DNA of 64,000 nucleotides from Opacimonas sp014872805 (GCA_014872805.1 WKFN01000016.1:186001-250000); one strand, 5' to 3'; shown: positions 36,100-45,777, numbered from the stretch's first letter. Translations and numbers: made by a program. The notes: a model not told the origin generated them from the letters alone.

Positions 36100-36692
36100 T
36101 ATGCTATCTCTTTCAGTGCTTTCGCTAATATTGCTAAACGCTTTCCTTGGGCAATGGCCAGTTCCGTTTCAGCGTTACTTAGCTGGGTGTTATGGTCAGT
36201 GGCAACATGTGTCGCGCCATAAGGGGTACCACCGCTTATGGTGGTGTGCAACGCTGGCTCAGAATAGGGTATTCCACATATCACCATACCGTGATGCATG
36301 AGTGGAACTTGCATTGAGAGGAGTGTGCTCTCTTGACCTCCATGCATCGAACTACTCGAACAAAATACACAAGCTGGCTTGTTAATAAGAGTGCCGCTGA
36401 GCCATTGCTTTGAGGTCTGATCTAAGAAGTACTTGACGGGCGCAGCCATATTACCAAAGCGTGTTGGGGAACCCAGTGCGAGCCCACTGCACTCGGCCAA
36501 ATCGTCAAGACTGACGTAAGGTGGTCCAGATTGCGGTACCGCTTCAGCTTGGACGTCTAAATTATCTGACACGCGAGGAATTTGTCGAAGCTTTGCTTCA
36601 ATACCCATTGATTCAACCCCTTTGGCAATCGCTTGGGCCAAATACGCGGTACTGCCGTGTACTGAATAATAAGCAATAAGTATAGGATTCAT
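36099..36692 (-). CDS. wrbA: NAD(P)H:quinone oxidoreductase WrbA
   Basis: A 197-residue flavodoxin-like quinone reductase, the normal WrbA length. The FMN phosphate loop is YYSVHGSTAYLAQ (8-20). GLALGSPTRFGNMAAPVKYFLDQT and SSSMHGGQES complete the flavin site. It reduces quinones by two electrons to limit oxidative damage. It overlaps the arsC-like gene upstream by four bases, so the genes are likely in one operon. Confidence 0.92.
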   Translation of the reverse strand: MNPILIAYYSVHGSTAYLAQAIAKGVESMGIEAKLRQIPRVSDNLDVQAEAVPQSGPPYVSLDDLAECSGLALGSPTRFGNMAAPVKYFLDQTSKQWLSGTLINKPACVFCSSSSMHGGQESTLLSMQVPLMHHGMVICGIPYSEPALHTTISGGTPYGATHVATDHNTQLSNAETELAIAQGKRLAILAKALKEIA

Positions 36693-37042
36693 AAAAATAA
36701 CGCTAATACATTCTCAGGAGGTCGACCGATTTTGGCTCTATCACCATGTACGACAATCGGCCGTTCTAGAAGTTTAGGGTATTGCGCAATGGCTGCGATG
36801 AGGGTGTCATTATTACTTTTCTTCGATAACCCTGCTTCTTTAAACTCAGTTTCTTTAGGACGCATCATGTGAAGGACATTATCTAAACCCAAGCAGTTTT
36901 GGAGGTGTTTGATTGTGGCAATGTCTAACGGGTCATTAAGATATTCTACCACGTCAAAAGAAACCTGTTGTTCTTCTAGTAGGGCGAGCGTTTGACGCGA
37001 TTTAGAACAGCGAGGATTGTGATAAATGATTGTATTGTTCAT
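36689..37042 (-). CDS. yfgD: ArsC/YfgD-family reductase
   Basis: A 117-residue thioredoxin-fold protein of the glutaredoxin-dependent arsenate reductase family. The catalytic cysteine is C12 in NPRCSKSRQTL. Residues of the anion site are RPKETEFKE and the RPIVVHGDRAKIGRPPE loop. E. coli carries yfgD beside hda and bepA, as here, and no ars operon genes are near. It is therefore more likely the YfgD housekeeping paralogue than a dedicated arsenate resistance gene. Confidence 0.88.
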   Translation of the reverse strand: MNNTIIYHNPRCSKSRQTLALLEEQQVSFDVVEYLNDPLDIATIKHLQNCLGLDNVLHMMRPKETEFKEAGLSKKSNNDTLIAAIAQYPKLLERPIVVHGDRAKIGRPPENVLALFL

Positions 37043-37099
37043 AATTTTTGTTCATATTAAAATCTATACACAATATAAACTACGAAGAAAAGAACAACA

Positions 37100-37579
37100 A
37101 TGAACAAGTCGAATTTGATTATTTTTGTGGTGGCTTTGCTTGCCATGTCCTGTGGGGTATTGGTTTATCAACAACAGCAAGCAGATTTTTATGACATTGA
37201 TCAAAAAGCCTATCGCTGGTCACAACTTAATCAAGAAACAGTCATTGTGAACTATTTTGCCGAATGGTGTGCCCCGTGCATCAAAGAAATACCTGAACTC
37301 AACGCACTAGATGAGTGGGTGCAACAACAACCTAACATGACCTTTATTGCGGTAAGTTATGATCCGTTAAGCACAGCTGAACTTGACGAGATACGTCATA
37401 AATACAATATGCAGTTTGCCTTGATCGCCGATGTTGGACAAAATTTTCCGATTGCGAAACCTAATTTTTTACCCGCTACCTTTATGATTAAAAATAGCAC
37501 AGTGCATGGTCCATTGCTGGGCGAGCAAACATTTGAGACACTCAAAAGCGCAGTGGACCAAGCGATACTAGCTAACTAA
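37100..37579 (+). CDS. TlpA-like thiol:disulfide oxidoreductase, membrane-anchored
   Basis: A 159-residue thioredoxin-fold protein with an uncleaved N-terminal anchor (about 5-24) and the active site EWCAPCIKE (C57, C60). The cis-proline loop is NFLPATFM. It probably works in the periplasm in disulfide reduction or cytochrome c / envelope protein maturation. It is divergent from the arsC-like gene and converges on bepA with a five-base gap. Confidence 0.85.
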   Translation: MNKSNLIIFVVALLAMSCGVLVYQQQQADFYDIDQKAYRWSQLNQETVIVNYFAEWCAPCIKEIPELNALDEWVQQQPNMTFIAVSYDPLSTAELDEIRHKYNMQFALIADVGQNFPIAKPNFLPATFMIKNSTVHGPLLGEQTFETLKSAVDQAILAN

Positions 37580-37584
37580 GTCGT

Positions 37585-39066
37585 TTAAGTATTAACTAAT
37601 GTCTTCATTCTTTCTTCACTGACTCTGAACTGATCCATCCTTGCTCGCATGCGTTGCTTCACCAAATGCGATTCAGCGTAATTCAACGCAAATTGCAGTT
37701 CTTCTATTGCTCTGCGGTAAGCCCCCAAAAGGTAATACCACTCAGCATTGGTTTGATGCATCAACATAGGAGATTGCAAACTGGCATGTGCATTAGACAA
37801 TAAACGCCAACCTAAAGTGTTCTCAGGGTGCACCATCACAAAGTCTTTTAACAAATCCACTGCTGCTTGTGATTGCTTTGCTTCGATATATTGATTGGCA
37901 TAATTGAGCACAATCACAGGATTATTAGGCATTGCATCATTGAGTGGCTCAAGGAGAGCTTGGGCGTCACTGAATTGCCCCAGTCCAATGTAGATGTCAG
38001 TTAGAGCGTCTACATAAGCGTAATTCTCAGGATCTTTTTGCCATAAAGGCAACAAGTACGCCAACGCTTGAGCGTATTCATCTTTGCGCATATGCGCAAT
38101 GGCAAGTCCGTACTCAGCAGCCTCAGGGAGCATAGTTTGTTTGTTTAATTGCTCCTCAAACCATGTAATATTGTGGTTTGCAGTGTGAAAGTAACGCGCA
38201 ACGATGCGAGCTTTCACCAAGTGGAATGCCAAGCTTGAAGGTCTTTTCTGTGATGGCAAATTAGCCGCTCGATTTCGCGCTTCCGCAGAACGGGTAGTAG
38301 ATACAGGGTGGGTTAACAAAAAGGCAGGAGGCTTTGATCCCCAGCGCGTTTGTTCGGTCATTTTGTCAAAGAATCTGGCTGCTGCGTATGGGTCAAAACC
38401 GCTTTCGGCTAAGATTCGAATACCAATTCGGTCGGCTTCTTTTTCATTGCCACGGGTGTAATTGATGGATTGTTGAATCGATGCTCCTTGTCCAGCATAA
38501 ATTGCTGCCATGCCAGCTTGAGGAGAAGCCATCATCAAAATTGCCCCGCCAATCATCGAGGCAACTTGCAGTGGAGAGGCTTTTTCTTGAGCAGCCATGC
38601 GACGCACAATATGCCGTTGGGTCACGTGAGCGATTTCGTGAGCGAGAACTGCGGCTAATTCAGCTTCATCATCCGCATAATAAAATAATCCAGTATGGAT
38701 CCCTACATGCCCACCAAAAAAAGCAAACGCATTGATGCTTTGGTTATTTACCACAAAGAAGGTAAAGGGGAATTTGGTATTATCGGCATGAATTACTAAT
38801 TCATCGCCAAGACTTTGAATGTATTGCTGCACAACCGGGTCTTGAAGCACTGCACCTTGTCCTCGTAATTGAGAAAAATACACGCCACCAATCTCGACCT
38901 CATCTTGTAAAGAAAGAGTATTGGCAGCAACCACACCAATTTCAGGGAGGATATTTTTATTGTTAGATTGCGCGATGGCAGGGTTCATGGCCACAAAGCT
39001 GATCGTCAATGTCAGGGCTAAAGTAAGGGTTAAATAGAACAAAAAGCGTATATTTTTATCGAGCAA
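37585..39066 (-). CDS. bepA: BepA, periplasmic M48 metalloprotease/chaperone
   Basis: A 493-residue protein with a signal peptide (about 1-32, ending PAIAQS), an M48 protease domain with HEIAHVTQRH (H143, E144, H147) and a third zinc ligand in GNEKEADRIG, and C-terminal TPR repeats from about 300. The TTG at 39066 is chosen because GGAGAA lies four bases upstream and no ATG precedes the signal sequence. BepA in E. coli helps LptD assembly and degrades stalled outer-membrane proteins. It is divergent from perM, as in E. coli. Confidence 0.93.
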   Translation of the reverse strand: MLDKNIRFLFYLTLTLALTLTISFVAMNPAIAQSNNKNILPEIGVVAANTLSLQDEVEIGGVYFSQLRGQGAVLQDPVVQQYIQSLGDELVIHADNTKFPFTFFVVNNQSINAFAFFGGHVGIHTGLFYYADDEAELAAVLAHEIAHVTQRHIVRRMAAQEKASPLQVASMIGGAILMMASPQAGMAAIYAGQGASIQQSINYTRGNEKEADRIGIRILAESGFDPYAAARFFDKMTEQTRWGSKPPAFLLTHPVSTTRSAEARNRAANLPSQKRPSSLAFHLVKARIVARYFHTANHNITWFEEQLNKQTMLPEAAEYGLAIAHMRKDEYAQALAYLLPLWQKDPENYAYVDALTDIYIGLGQFSDAQALLEPLNDAMPNNPVIVLNYANQYIEAKQSQAAVDLLKDFVMVHPENTLGWRLLSNAHASLQSPMLMHQTNAEWYYLLGAYRRAIEELQFALNYAESHLVKQRMRARMDQFRVSEERMKTLVNT

Positions 39067-39198
39067 GGGGTTCTCCTAACGTTCAACCTAAAGACGATGC
39101 AACGTAAAAATAGTTCAATAAATATCAATTTGATACTAGTGTGTCGAACAAAGAAACTTTACACTAATGTAAGTTAAGACAAAAGGATTCTTCATACA

Positions 39199-40293
39199 AT
39201 GCTTTCACTCATTGGCAAATGGTACCAAAAAACATTTTCAGACCCAGACGCTCTCATGCTTCTGATTCTGATCATTGTTGTCAGTGCCGTATTAGTGTTA
39301 CTTGGCGGATATTTGATGCCAGTATTGGTGGCCATAGCCTTAGCATATTTACTCGAAGGGGCTGTACAGCGAGTCGAGCAATCCGTATCCTCTCGTTTAT
39401 TGGCCACCTGTGCGGTGATGTTGGGATTTATTGGATTTATGCTCATCAGTCTAATCAGCCTACTACCGACCATTAGTCAACAAACTGTCAACTTTATCGA
39501 AGAAGTACCGAGTTTGTGGCAACAATTGCAAGCTTGGATGCTGACACTGCCTGATTCTTACCCCGAATTTGTGCAAGCTGAGCAGATCCGTTCTATTAAT
39601 AGCGAAATCAATCAAAAAGTCGTAGGAGCATCACAAGCCTTAATCAGTATGTCGTTTGCCTCGTTGGTCGGCATTGGTGCCATGCTAGTGTATATGATTT
39701 TGGTACCATTAATGATGTTCTTCATGCTTAAAGATAAACAGGTGTTGATGGACAACATTGGTACATTGTTACCTAATGAGCGTCGCCTGATCCGCCAAGT
39801 GAGCAGCGAAATGAACGTTCAGATTGGCAATTATATTCGCGGCAAGGTTATTGAGATCCTGATTGTTGGTGCTGTCTCATGCGTTACCTTTGCCCTAATG
39901 GATTTGCGCTATGCCATGTTACTTGGCGTACTCGTTGGGTTATCTGTGGTTATTCCTTATATAGGCGCAGCGGTAGTGACCATTCCAGTAGTGCTTGTAG
40001 CGTTTATTCAATGGGGTTTTGGCGCCGAATTTGGTTACTTGATGTTGGCGTACTTTATTATTCAAGCCCTAGATGGGAACTTATTGGTGCCAATCTTATT
40101 CTCAGAAGCAGTGAGTCTGCATCCGCTCTATATTATCATCGCTGTATTATTTTTTGGTGGTTTATGGGGATTTTGGGGCGTGTTCTTTGCGATTCCTTTA
40201 GCCACATTGGTCAAGGCAGTATTTAATGCGTGGTCAACGCCGGTCTTGAGACCGGCAGAAGATCCACCCAGTGAGGTTGTCGAAAACGCTTAG
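39199..40293 (+). CDS. perM: PerM, AI-2E family transporter
   Basis: A 364-residue polytopic membrane protein of the AI-2E/UPF0118 family, with about eight helices. Signature stretches are IGNYIRGKVIEILIVG and GLSVVIPYIGAAVVTIP, and the C-terminal LFFGGLWGFWGVFFAIPLA. The substrate is unknown. It is divergent from bepA and overlaps the convergent bcp by four bases, the same neighbours as in E. coli. Confidence 0.92.
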   Translation: MLSLIGKWYQKTFSDPDALMLLILIIVVSAVLVLLGGYLMPVLVAIALAYLLEGAVQRVEQSVSSRLLATCAVMLGFIGFMLISLISLLPTISQQTVNFIEEVPSLWQQLQAWMLTLPDSYPEFVQAEQIRSINSEINQKVVGASQALISMSFASLVGIGAMLVYMILVPLMMFFMLKDKQVLMDNIGTLLPNERRLIRQVSSEMNVQIGNYIRGKVIEILIVGAVSCVTFALMDLRYAMLLGVLVGLSVVIPYIGAAVVTIPVVLVAFIQWGFGAEFGYLMLAYFIIQALDGNLLVPILFSEAVSLHPLYIIIAVLFFGGLWGFWGVFFAIPLATLVKAVFNAWSTPVLRPAEDPPSEVVENA

Positions 40294-40754
40294 GCGTTTA
40301 AATAATCTAATACGACTTCGTGATGGTCTTTGGTTTTGAATTTATCAAAGACCTTCTCAATTTTGCCTTCTTCATCAATCAGAAACGAAATACGATGAAT
40401 CCCATCGTATTCTTTCCCCATAAACTTTTTGGGTCCCCACACACCAAATGCTTCGGCAATTTGATGATCTTCGTCACTTAACAGTGTGAAATTTAAAGAT
40501 TCTTTTTCAATAAATTTAGGTAAGCGTTTGACCGGGTCAGGACTAATACCGAAAACCACCACATTAAGTGCTTCTAATTCTGCTTTAACGTCTCGCAAAT
40601 TTTGAGCTTGCACGGTACATCCAGGCGTCATTGCTTTCGGATAAAAATACACAAGGACTTTTTTGCCTGCGTAGTCACTTAATTTTACGATATTGTCATC
40701 TTGATCGGGTAACTCAAATTGCGGGGCAGGGTTGCCAGCTGCAAGAAATTTCAT
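40290..40754 (-). CDS. bcp: Thiol peroxidase Bcp (peroxiredoxin)
   Basis: A 154-residue peroxiredoxin of the PrxQ/Bcp class that reduces H2O2 and organic peroxides. The peroxidatic cysteine is C46 (AMTPGCTVQAQ). The resolving cysteine five residues on, present in E. coli Bcp (C45/C50), is replaced by Q51, so this form probably works as a 1-Cys enzyme resolved by an external thiol. It is divergent from dapA. Confidence 0.94.
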   Translation of the reverse strand: MKFLAAGNPAPQFELPDQDDNIVKLSDYAGKKVLVYFYPKAMTPGCTVQAQNLRDVKAELEALNVVVFGISPDPVKRLPKFIEKESLNFTLLSDEDHQIAEAFGVWGPKKFMGKEYDGIHRISFLIDEEGKIEKVFDKFKTKDHHEVVLDYLNA

Positions 40755-40892
40755 AGTTTCACTCCAGATTGTTGTATGTTGTCTAGTTTACACTGAAAAA
40801 CATCAGTGAGATCAGTTCATTTTGACTTTTGTCCTATTGCTTAGAGTGCTTGGAATCGGTAAACTCGTCGACTTGATTTTTTGGAGCTCAAT

Positions 40893-41774
40893 ATGTTTAA
40901 AGGTAGTTTTGTGGCCTTGGTCACTCCGATGACAGAATCTGGTGATGTCGATTTTGATGCACTCAATACGTTAGTTGAGTGGCATATCGAACAAGGTACG
41001 CACGGCATTGTTTCGGTTGGAACAACAGGCGAATCAGCTACTTTACCTTTTGCACAGCATATCGCTGTCATCAAGGCAACGGTAAAAGCCATTGCGGGGC
41101 GTTGTATGTGTATTGCTGGTAGCGGTGCTAACTCAACTGAAGAAGCTATTTATTTACAAGATCAAATGGCAAATCTTGGAATTGATGGATATTTGAGCGT
41201 TGTGCCGTATTATAACAAACCTCAACAAGCGGGATTGTTAGCGCATTTTACCGCGCTTGCCAATGCTGCCAAATTGCCTATTTTATTGTACAACGTACCG
41301 TCGCGAACGGTCGTTGACATGTCTGATGAGGTAGTGGCTAAGCTTGCCCAACACCCAATGATTGTTGGGGTAAAAGACGCTACGGGCGATTTGAATCGAT
41401 TACAAAATTTGCGCAATCTTTGTCCAGATGACTTTTTGATTTTAAGTGGCGACGATAGCACAGGGGCTGCCTTTATGACGCAAGGTGGTGATGGTGTCAT
41501 TTCTGTCAGTGCCAATATTGTGCCTAAGCAAATGAAATTAATGTGTGAAGCGGCATTATCAGGTAAAATAGACGAAGCATTAGCAATCGATGCACAAATT
41601 AGACGATTGCACAGTGATTTGTTTATAGAGGCCAATCCAGTGATGCCCAAATGGTGTTTATTCAAAATGGGCAAAATCGCATCACCCACATTGCGCTTAC
41701 CTCTAGTGTTGCCGGAACTTTCTAGTCAGAGTACAATCGAAAGCACATTACGTGACTATCACTTAATTTCATAA
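40893..41774 (+). CDS. dapA: 4-hydroxy-tetrahydrodipicolinate synthase DapA
   Basis: A 293-residue lysine/diaminopimelate pathway enzyme that condenses pyruvate with aspartate semialdehyde. The ATG at 40893 is preferred to the TTG at 40881 because it gives the MFKGSFVALVTPM family start and leaves TTGGAG as ribosome site. K161 (VGVKDATGD) forms the Schiff base and Y133 (LYNVPSRTV) and T44 (GTTGES) complete the proton relay. It is the first gene of dapA-bamC-purC. Confidence 0.97.
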   Translation: MFKGSFVALVTPMTESGDVDFDALNTLVEWHIEQGTHGIVSVGTTGESATLPFAQHIAVIKATVKAIAGRCMCIAGSGANSTEEAIYLQDQMANLGIDGYLSVVPYYNKPQQAGLLAHFTALANAAKLPILLYNVPSRTVVDMSDEVVAKLAQHPMIVGVKDATGDLNRLQNLRNLCPDDFLILSGDDSTGAAFMTQGGDGVISVSANIVPKQMKLMCEAALSGKIDEALAIDAQIRRLHSDLFIEANPVMPKWCLFKMGKIASPTLRLPLVLPELSSQSTIESTLRDYHLIS

Positions 41775-41800
41775 AATTAATAAAATAATAAAGGGTCATT

Positions 41801-42910
41801 ATGCGACAACTCACACAGCGAGCGTTGCTTGGTTTATGTGTTTCATGTGCATTGTTTGCTTGTTCAAGCGTTGATGAGCGTCGTACGGCGTCTGGTAGCA
41901 AAGCTTACCTTGAGACACCTGCGGCTAAGCCATTACTTATTCCAGATGGGTTAGACAAACCAGGTGTCAATACCGATTATCAGATCCCTCCTATCAGCAA
42001 CCAAGTAAGTCACCTCTATGGCGAAGACCTACCCGTTGTTGCACCGGCGCTGGTGTTAGCTACTGCACAAGGGACTTATCTTGAAGAAGCCCAAACGCTG
42101 ACTTCGGCAGTGTTTGACAAGTTAGATGACGAGTCCGACATCCGTGATTTAGTTCTTCGTCGAGTATTCACTCACCTGCAAAATGAATCTATCGGATTCA
42201 GTATTCCGAGCCAAGCAGGTAATGTCATAACCACTGATTGGATTTTGACCAATGAATCAGGTGACAAGGCTTGGTATGATTTTGGAGATGAAAGCCAAGA
42301 AGTTGGTAAGCGTTTTACACTTAACATTGAGCCAGCCTCACATGGTCGAACCGCTCGGTTATCTGTTACATTAACTGATTTGGTGGTAGCTGATGGGGAT
42401 GATCTCGTTGATAATATCGATCCGTTCCAGAAACGTGAATTAGAGGCTGAGTTGCTCAACGGCATTATTCGTCAGTATTCCCTAGAGCAAAAAATAGAAA
42501 GCCAGCAACGCATTGCTCAAATTCGTTCAGGGATCATGGCTGAACTCGGTTTTGATGCGGATGGCAACGGTGCGATTGTTTTGGATTCAGAGTACGATAT
42601 TGTTTGGCCAAAATTTCAGTTGGTGTTACGTAAGTTAGGTTTTAATGTGAAAGATTTAGACAAATCAAACGGCCTTGTCTTCGTTAATTATCAGCCTAGT
42701 GAAAGTTCTTGGTTCAGTGGTTGGTTTGGCTCGAACGAGCAATTACCTTTGACTGAAGATGATTATCGCATAACCGTCAAAGCACTGAGTGCCAACAAAA
42801 CGAGTATTACATTCAAGGATGAAACAAGTCAGCCGTTTAGTGCGGCAAAAACGTCAGAGATTTTCCCTGTTATAGCGGAAAACTTCGCCCTTGATAATTT
42901 AGATATTTAA
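41801..42910 (+). CDS. bamC: Outer-membrane assembly lipoprotein BamC
   Basis: A 369-residue lipoprotein of the BAM complex. The signal ends at LFAC, with the lipidated cysteine near residue 21. The unstructured N-terminal region that binds BamD is recognisable (LIPDGLDKPGVNTDYQIPP), and two helix-grip domains follow. It starts 26 bases after dapA and precedes purC by 11 bases, matching the E. coli dapA-bamC-purC order. Confidence 0.9.
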   Translation: MRQLTQRALLGLCVSCALFACSSVDERRTASGSKAYLETPAAKPLLIPDGLDKPGVNTDYQIPPISNQVSHLYGEDLPVVAPALVLATAQGTYLEEAQTLTSAVFDKLDDESDIRDLVLRRVFTHLQNESIGFSIPSQAGNVITTDWILTNESGDKAWYDFGDESQEVGKRFTLNIEPASHGRTARLSVTLTDLVVADGDDLVDNIDPFQKRELEAELLNGIIRQYSLEQKIESQQRIAQIRSGIMAELGFDADGNGAIVLDSEYDIVWPKFQLVLRKLGFNVKDLDKSNGLVFVNYQPSESSWFSGWFGSNEQLPLTEDDYRITVKALSANKTSITFKDETSQPFSAAKTSEIFPVIAENFALDNLDI

Positions 42911-42921
42911 TCGAGCAACCC

Positions 42922-43635
42922 ATGCAAAAACTTGATGAACTATACCGTGGTAAAGCAAAAACTGTTTTTCATACTGACAGTCCTGACCACTTAATTTTGG
43001 AATTCCGCAATGATACTTCTGCGTTCGATGGTGAAAAAATTGAGCAGCTTGAGCGCAAAGGTGAGGTGAATAACAAATTCAACCACTTTATTATGCAAAA
43101 ACTTGAATCGGCTGGTGTACCTACGCAAGTGGAATCATTGCTTTCAGACACTGAATGTGTAGTCAAAAAGCTCGATATGATCCCAGTTGAGTGCGTGGTA
43201 CGCAATTTTGCAGCGGGTTCTTTATGTCGTCGTCTAGGCGTTGAAGAAGGGATTGCACTGACTCCGCCAACGTTTGAATTTTTCTTAAAGAACGATGCGT
43301 TGCACGATCCTATGGTCAATGATTATCACATCATTGCGTTTGAATGGGCAACTCAAGACCAAATCGATAAGATGAAAGCCTTAACCTTTACAGTCAACGA
43401 TGTACTAACCCAATTATTTGATTCTGGAGACATGTTGTTAGTCGATTATAAACTTGAGTTTGGTGTTGATAGTCAAGGTGATATTGTTTTAGGCGATGAA
43501 TTCAGTCCAGATGGATGTCGTTTATGGGATAAAGAGACTCGTAATAAGATGGATAAAGATCGCTTCCGCCAAGGTCTAGGTTCGGTTGTGGAAACCTATA
43601 TTGAAGTCGCCAAGCGTTTAGGTCTAGACCTCTAA
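42922..43635 (+). CDS. purC: SAICAR synthetase PurC
   Basis: A 237-residue enzyme (E. coli length) joining CAIR and aspartate in purine synthesis. Visible are YRGKAKTVFHTD, FRNDTSAFDGEK, VECVVRNFAAGS and GDEFSPDGCRLWD. Last gene of the dapA operon; a strong terminator follows 16 bases after the stop. Confidence 0.97.
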   Translation: MQKLDELYRGKAKTVFHTDSPDHLILEFRNDTSAFDGEKIEQLERKGEVNNKFNHFIMQKLESAGVPTQVESLLSDTECVVKKLDMIPVECVVRNFAAGSLCRRLGVEEGIALTPPTFEFFLKNDALHDPMVNDYHIIAFEWATQDQIDKMKALTFTVNDVLTQLFDSGDMLLVDYKLEFGVDSQGDIVLGDEFSPDGCRLWDKETRNKMDKDRFRQGLGSVVETYIEVAKRLGLDL

Positions 43636-43651
43636 GCGGTTTAAGCATAAG

Positions 43652-43680
43652 AAAAAAGCATCTTTTTAGATGCTTTTTTT
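43652..43680. terminator. Bidirectional terminator after purC
   Basis: A 12-base perfect stem (AAAAAAGCATCT / AGATGCTTTTTT) with a TTTT loop lies between purC and a convergent gene; its A and T runs allow use from both sides. Confidence 0.9.
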
Positions 43681-43699
43681 TATATCTCATTGAAAGGCA

Positions 43700-44326
43700 T
43701 TAAATATACCTTGGCACATTTTCTATATACATCTTGTATTCTTCTTTGTATAAATCGAGCAAGAATTGTTCTTCCAAGTGAATTTGTATTCGCAAAGCGA
43801 TCAGTCCTACGAGCAAACACACTAAACTAAACACAGTCGGCCATGCCATGAAAAATCCAAATTGTGATGTGGCTACCCCAAGATAGGAGGGGTTACGTGA
43901 ACGTGCATAGATCAAATGAGTCACCAAACCTGGTTTAGAATCTTGATCAATGCCCGAACGCCATGATTTATCAAGAACCAAATTACAGTAAATTGCTAAA
44001 CTGAAGCCCATCATCATTAAACTGACCCCAATAGTTTGCACGACAGGGTTTAACAATTCATCAAAAAGCCCTAAATAATGATTTATTTCCGGTAGTAACA
44101 CTTGCACGACACACGCAGTCCAAATAGCAATGCGAAATACGCGAAATGTGACATGATTATACCAATGTAACGAGTGGGTTTTCCCCATATTGACTAAAGT
44201 ATTGCTGCAACTAGTGCTTTTTTTGAGTTTGATAATAACGGTGTAAAATAACGCAACAATAGTGTAAAACGCCGCCAAGAAATAGACGATAAAAGGGTTG
44301 AGTATGTCAATTGAAACGGTGTTCAT
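43700..44326 (-). CDS. Isoprenylcysteine/phospholipid methyltransferase-like membrane protein
   Basis: A 208-residue membrane protein with about five helices. The C-terminal half carries the ICMT/PEMT family signature GLVTHLIYARSRNPSYLGV followed by EEQFLLDLYKEEYKMYIENVPRY, the SAM-binding RNPxY and EE motifs. The ATG at 44326 is preferred to an upstream TTG. Bacterial members mostly have unknown substrates, so the name is a fold assignment. It is a single gene between convergent purC and the MATE pump. Confidence 0.8.
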   Translation of the reverse strand: MNTVSIDILNPFIVYFLAAFYTIVALFYTVIIKLKKSTSCSNTLVNMGKTHSLHWYNHVTFRVFRIAIWTACVVQVLLPEINHYLGLFDELLNPVVQTIGVSLMMMGFSLAIYCNLVLDKSWRSGIDQDSKPGLVTHLIYARSRNPSYLGVATSQFGFFMAWPTVFSLVCLLVGLIALRIQIHLEEQFLLDLYKEEYKMYIENVPRYI

Positions 44327-44418
44327 GAATATCAAATGGTCGTCATTATTATTTTAAGTATAGTTAAAACATACCACTACATTGGTTTTTTTAAATCTAT
44401 ACTTTGGTATAGATCTAT

Positions 44419-45777
44419 TCAATTTCTAAATGAAGCACGTAAATAATGTGTGTGAAAATATCGAATACGAGCAGAGTAGGCCACTGCGGCAAAGGTCAAA
44501 CCAATAATAATAGCGATCCAAAATCCTCTTACTCCCAGTGCTGGCAATAGCAAGTCAGTCAAACTTAAACAGTATCCTAGAGGTAATCCAATCACCCAAT
44601 AACTGGTAAACGAAATTCCAAACAGCCATTTAGTATCCTTGTATCCGCGCAGTGCATTACCAGACACCACTTGAATGGCATCAGAGATTTGGAATAGGGC
44701 ACCCAAAAACAACACTTGAGTCGCAAGTGGCCAGATATTGCTATCAGAAGTATAGATTTGGACGATGGTATTTGCCGTAAGCACAGTAAGACCAGCAGTG
44801 ATGAGTGACATGAACGTCGTTAATTTAACAGCCGAAAAAAACGTTTGTCGACATTGAATTGGGTTATTTTCACCGTGCAGATGTCCCAATCGAATAGCGG
44901 TTGCCATGCCAACACTGAGCGGTAACATAAACACCAATGATGAGAAATTAATCGCAATTTGATGCGCTGCCACTTGGACGGTGCCTAAGGGGGCAACCAA
45001 TAATGCCACTGCTGCAAAAAGCGTGACTTCAGCCAGTAAGGTAAACGAAATAGGCAATCCCAGTTTTAACACCAAAGCCAGCTGTGAAAGGTTAATTTGG
45101 CCAAGTTGCCATATGTGATAGAGTTTCATGAATTGCGCATATTTTGAATAGGCAACCGTCATCATTGCCATGAGCCAATACACAATGAAGCTGGCAATGC
45201 CACAGCCGGGGCCGCCGAAGGCAGGAATTGGGCCCAAGCCATAGACAAATACCGCATTTAATGGAATGTTCAAACACAAACCTATGAGCATAATTATCAT
45301 GGTGGGTTTGGTAATACCCAATCCTTCACAGGTTTGCCGAACCACTTGATACAATGCAAAGCCAGGCAATCCCCACAACATCCATTGTGCATATTCATAC
45401 GTCATTGGGTACATATTATCTGGCACACTGAACCAGCCAAGAATGTTGGGTAAATACCAATGCAAACTCGCTCCCAATACACTTAATGTCAAGACCACCA
45501 GCAACATGTGTCTGACGTATATTGGGATTTTGTGTGGTTGCCCTGATCCAACGGCATGCCCGACAAGAGGCACGAGGGCAAGGGCTACGCCTTGTAAAAA
45601 AAATTGTAATGGGTTGATCAAGGACACACCCACAGCTATTGCAGCCATATCATCTGCGCTGTATTGTCCAGCCATTATCGTATCGGCGACGCCCATGAGC
45701 ATTTGCGTAATCAGCGCAATGAACAATGGCCATGCCAGATGCAATAAGTGCGATGCAGGTGTGCGAGTGTCGTTCAA
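44419..45777 (-). CDS. MATE family efflux transporter (NorM/MdtK type)
   Basis: A 452-residue protein with twelve membrane helices. The NorM-like N-terminus contains LITQMLMGVADTIMAGQYSA, and the second half repeats the fold from about residue 230. A TTG start is assumed, with AAGAG seven bases upstream; an alternative internal start cannot be excluded. Such pumps expel cationic drugs or metabolites using Na+ or H+ gradients; the substrate is not predictable. Confidence 0.88.
   Translation of the reverse strand: MNDTRTPASHLLHLAWPLFIALITQMLMGVADTIMAGQYSADDMAAIAVGVSLINPLQFFLQGVALALVPLVGHAVGSGQPHKIPIYVRHMLLVVLTLSVLGASLHWYLPNILGWFSVPDNMYPMTYEYAQWMLWGLPGFALYQVVRQTCEGLGITKPTMIIMLIGLCLNIPLNAVFVYGLGPIPAFGGPGCGIASFIVYWLMAMMTVAYSKYAQFMKLYHIWQLGQINLSQLALVLKLGLPISFTLLAEVTLFAAVALLVAPLGTVQVAAHQIAINFSSLVFMLPLSVGMATAIRLGHLHGENNPIQCRQTFFSAVKLTTFMSLITAGLTVLTANTIVQIYTSDSNIWPLATQVLFLGALFQISDAIQVVSGNALRGYKDTKWLFGISFTSYWVIGLPLGYCLSLTDLLLPALGVRGFWIAIIIGLTFAAVAYSARIRYFHTHYLRASFRN

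Noticed and set aside
36689..37042. Arsenic resistance locus
   Set aside because: Only the ArsC-like gene is present; its neighbours match the E. coli yfgD housekeeping context and no arsB, acr3 or arsR is near.
41222..41689. 155-codon open frame antisense to dapA
   Set aside because: The plus-strand dapA has all catalytic residues and conserved synteny; the antisense frame shows no recognisable domain.
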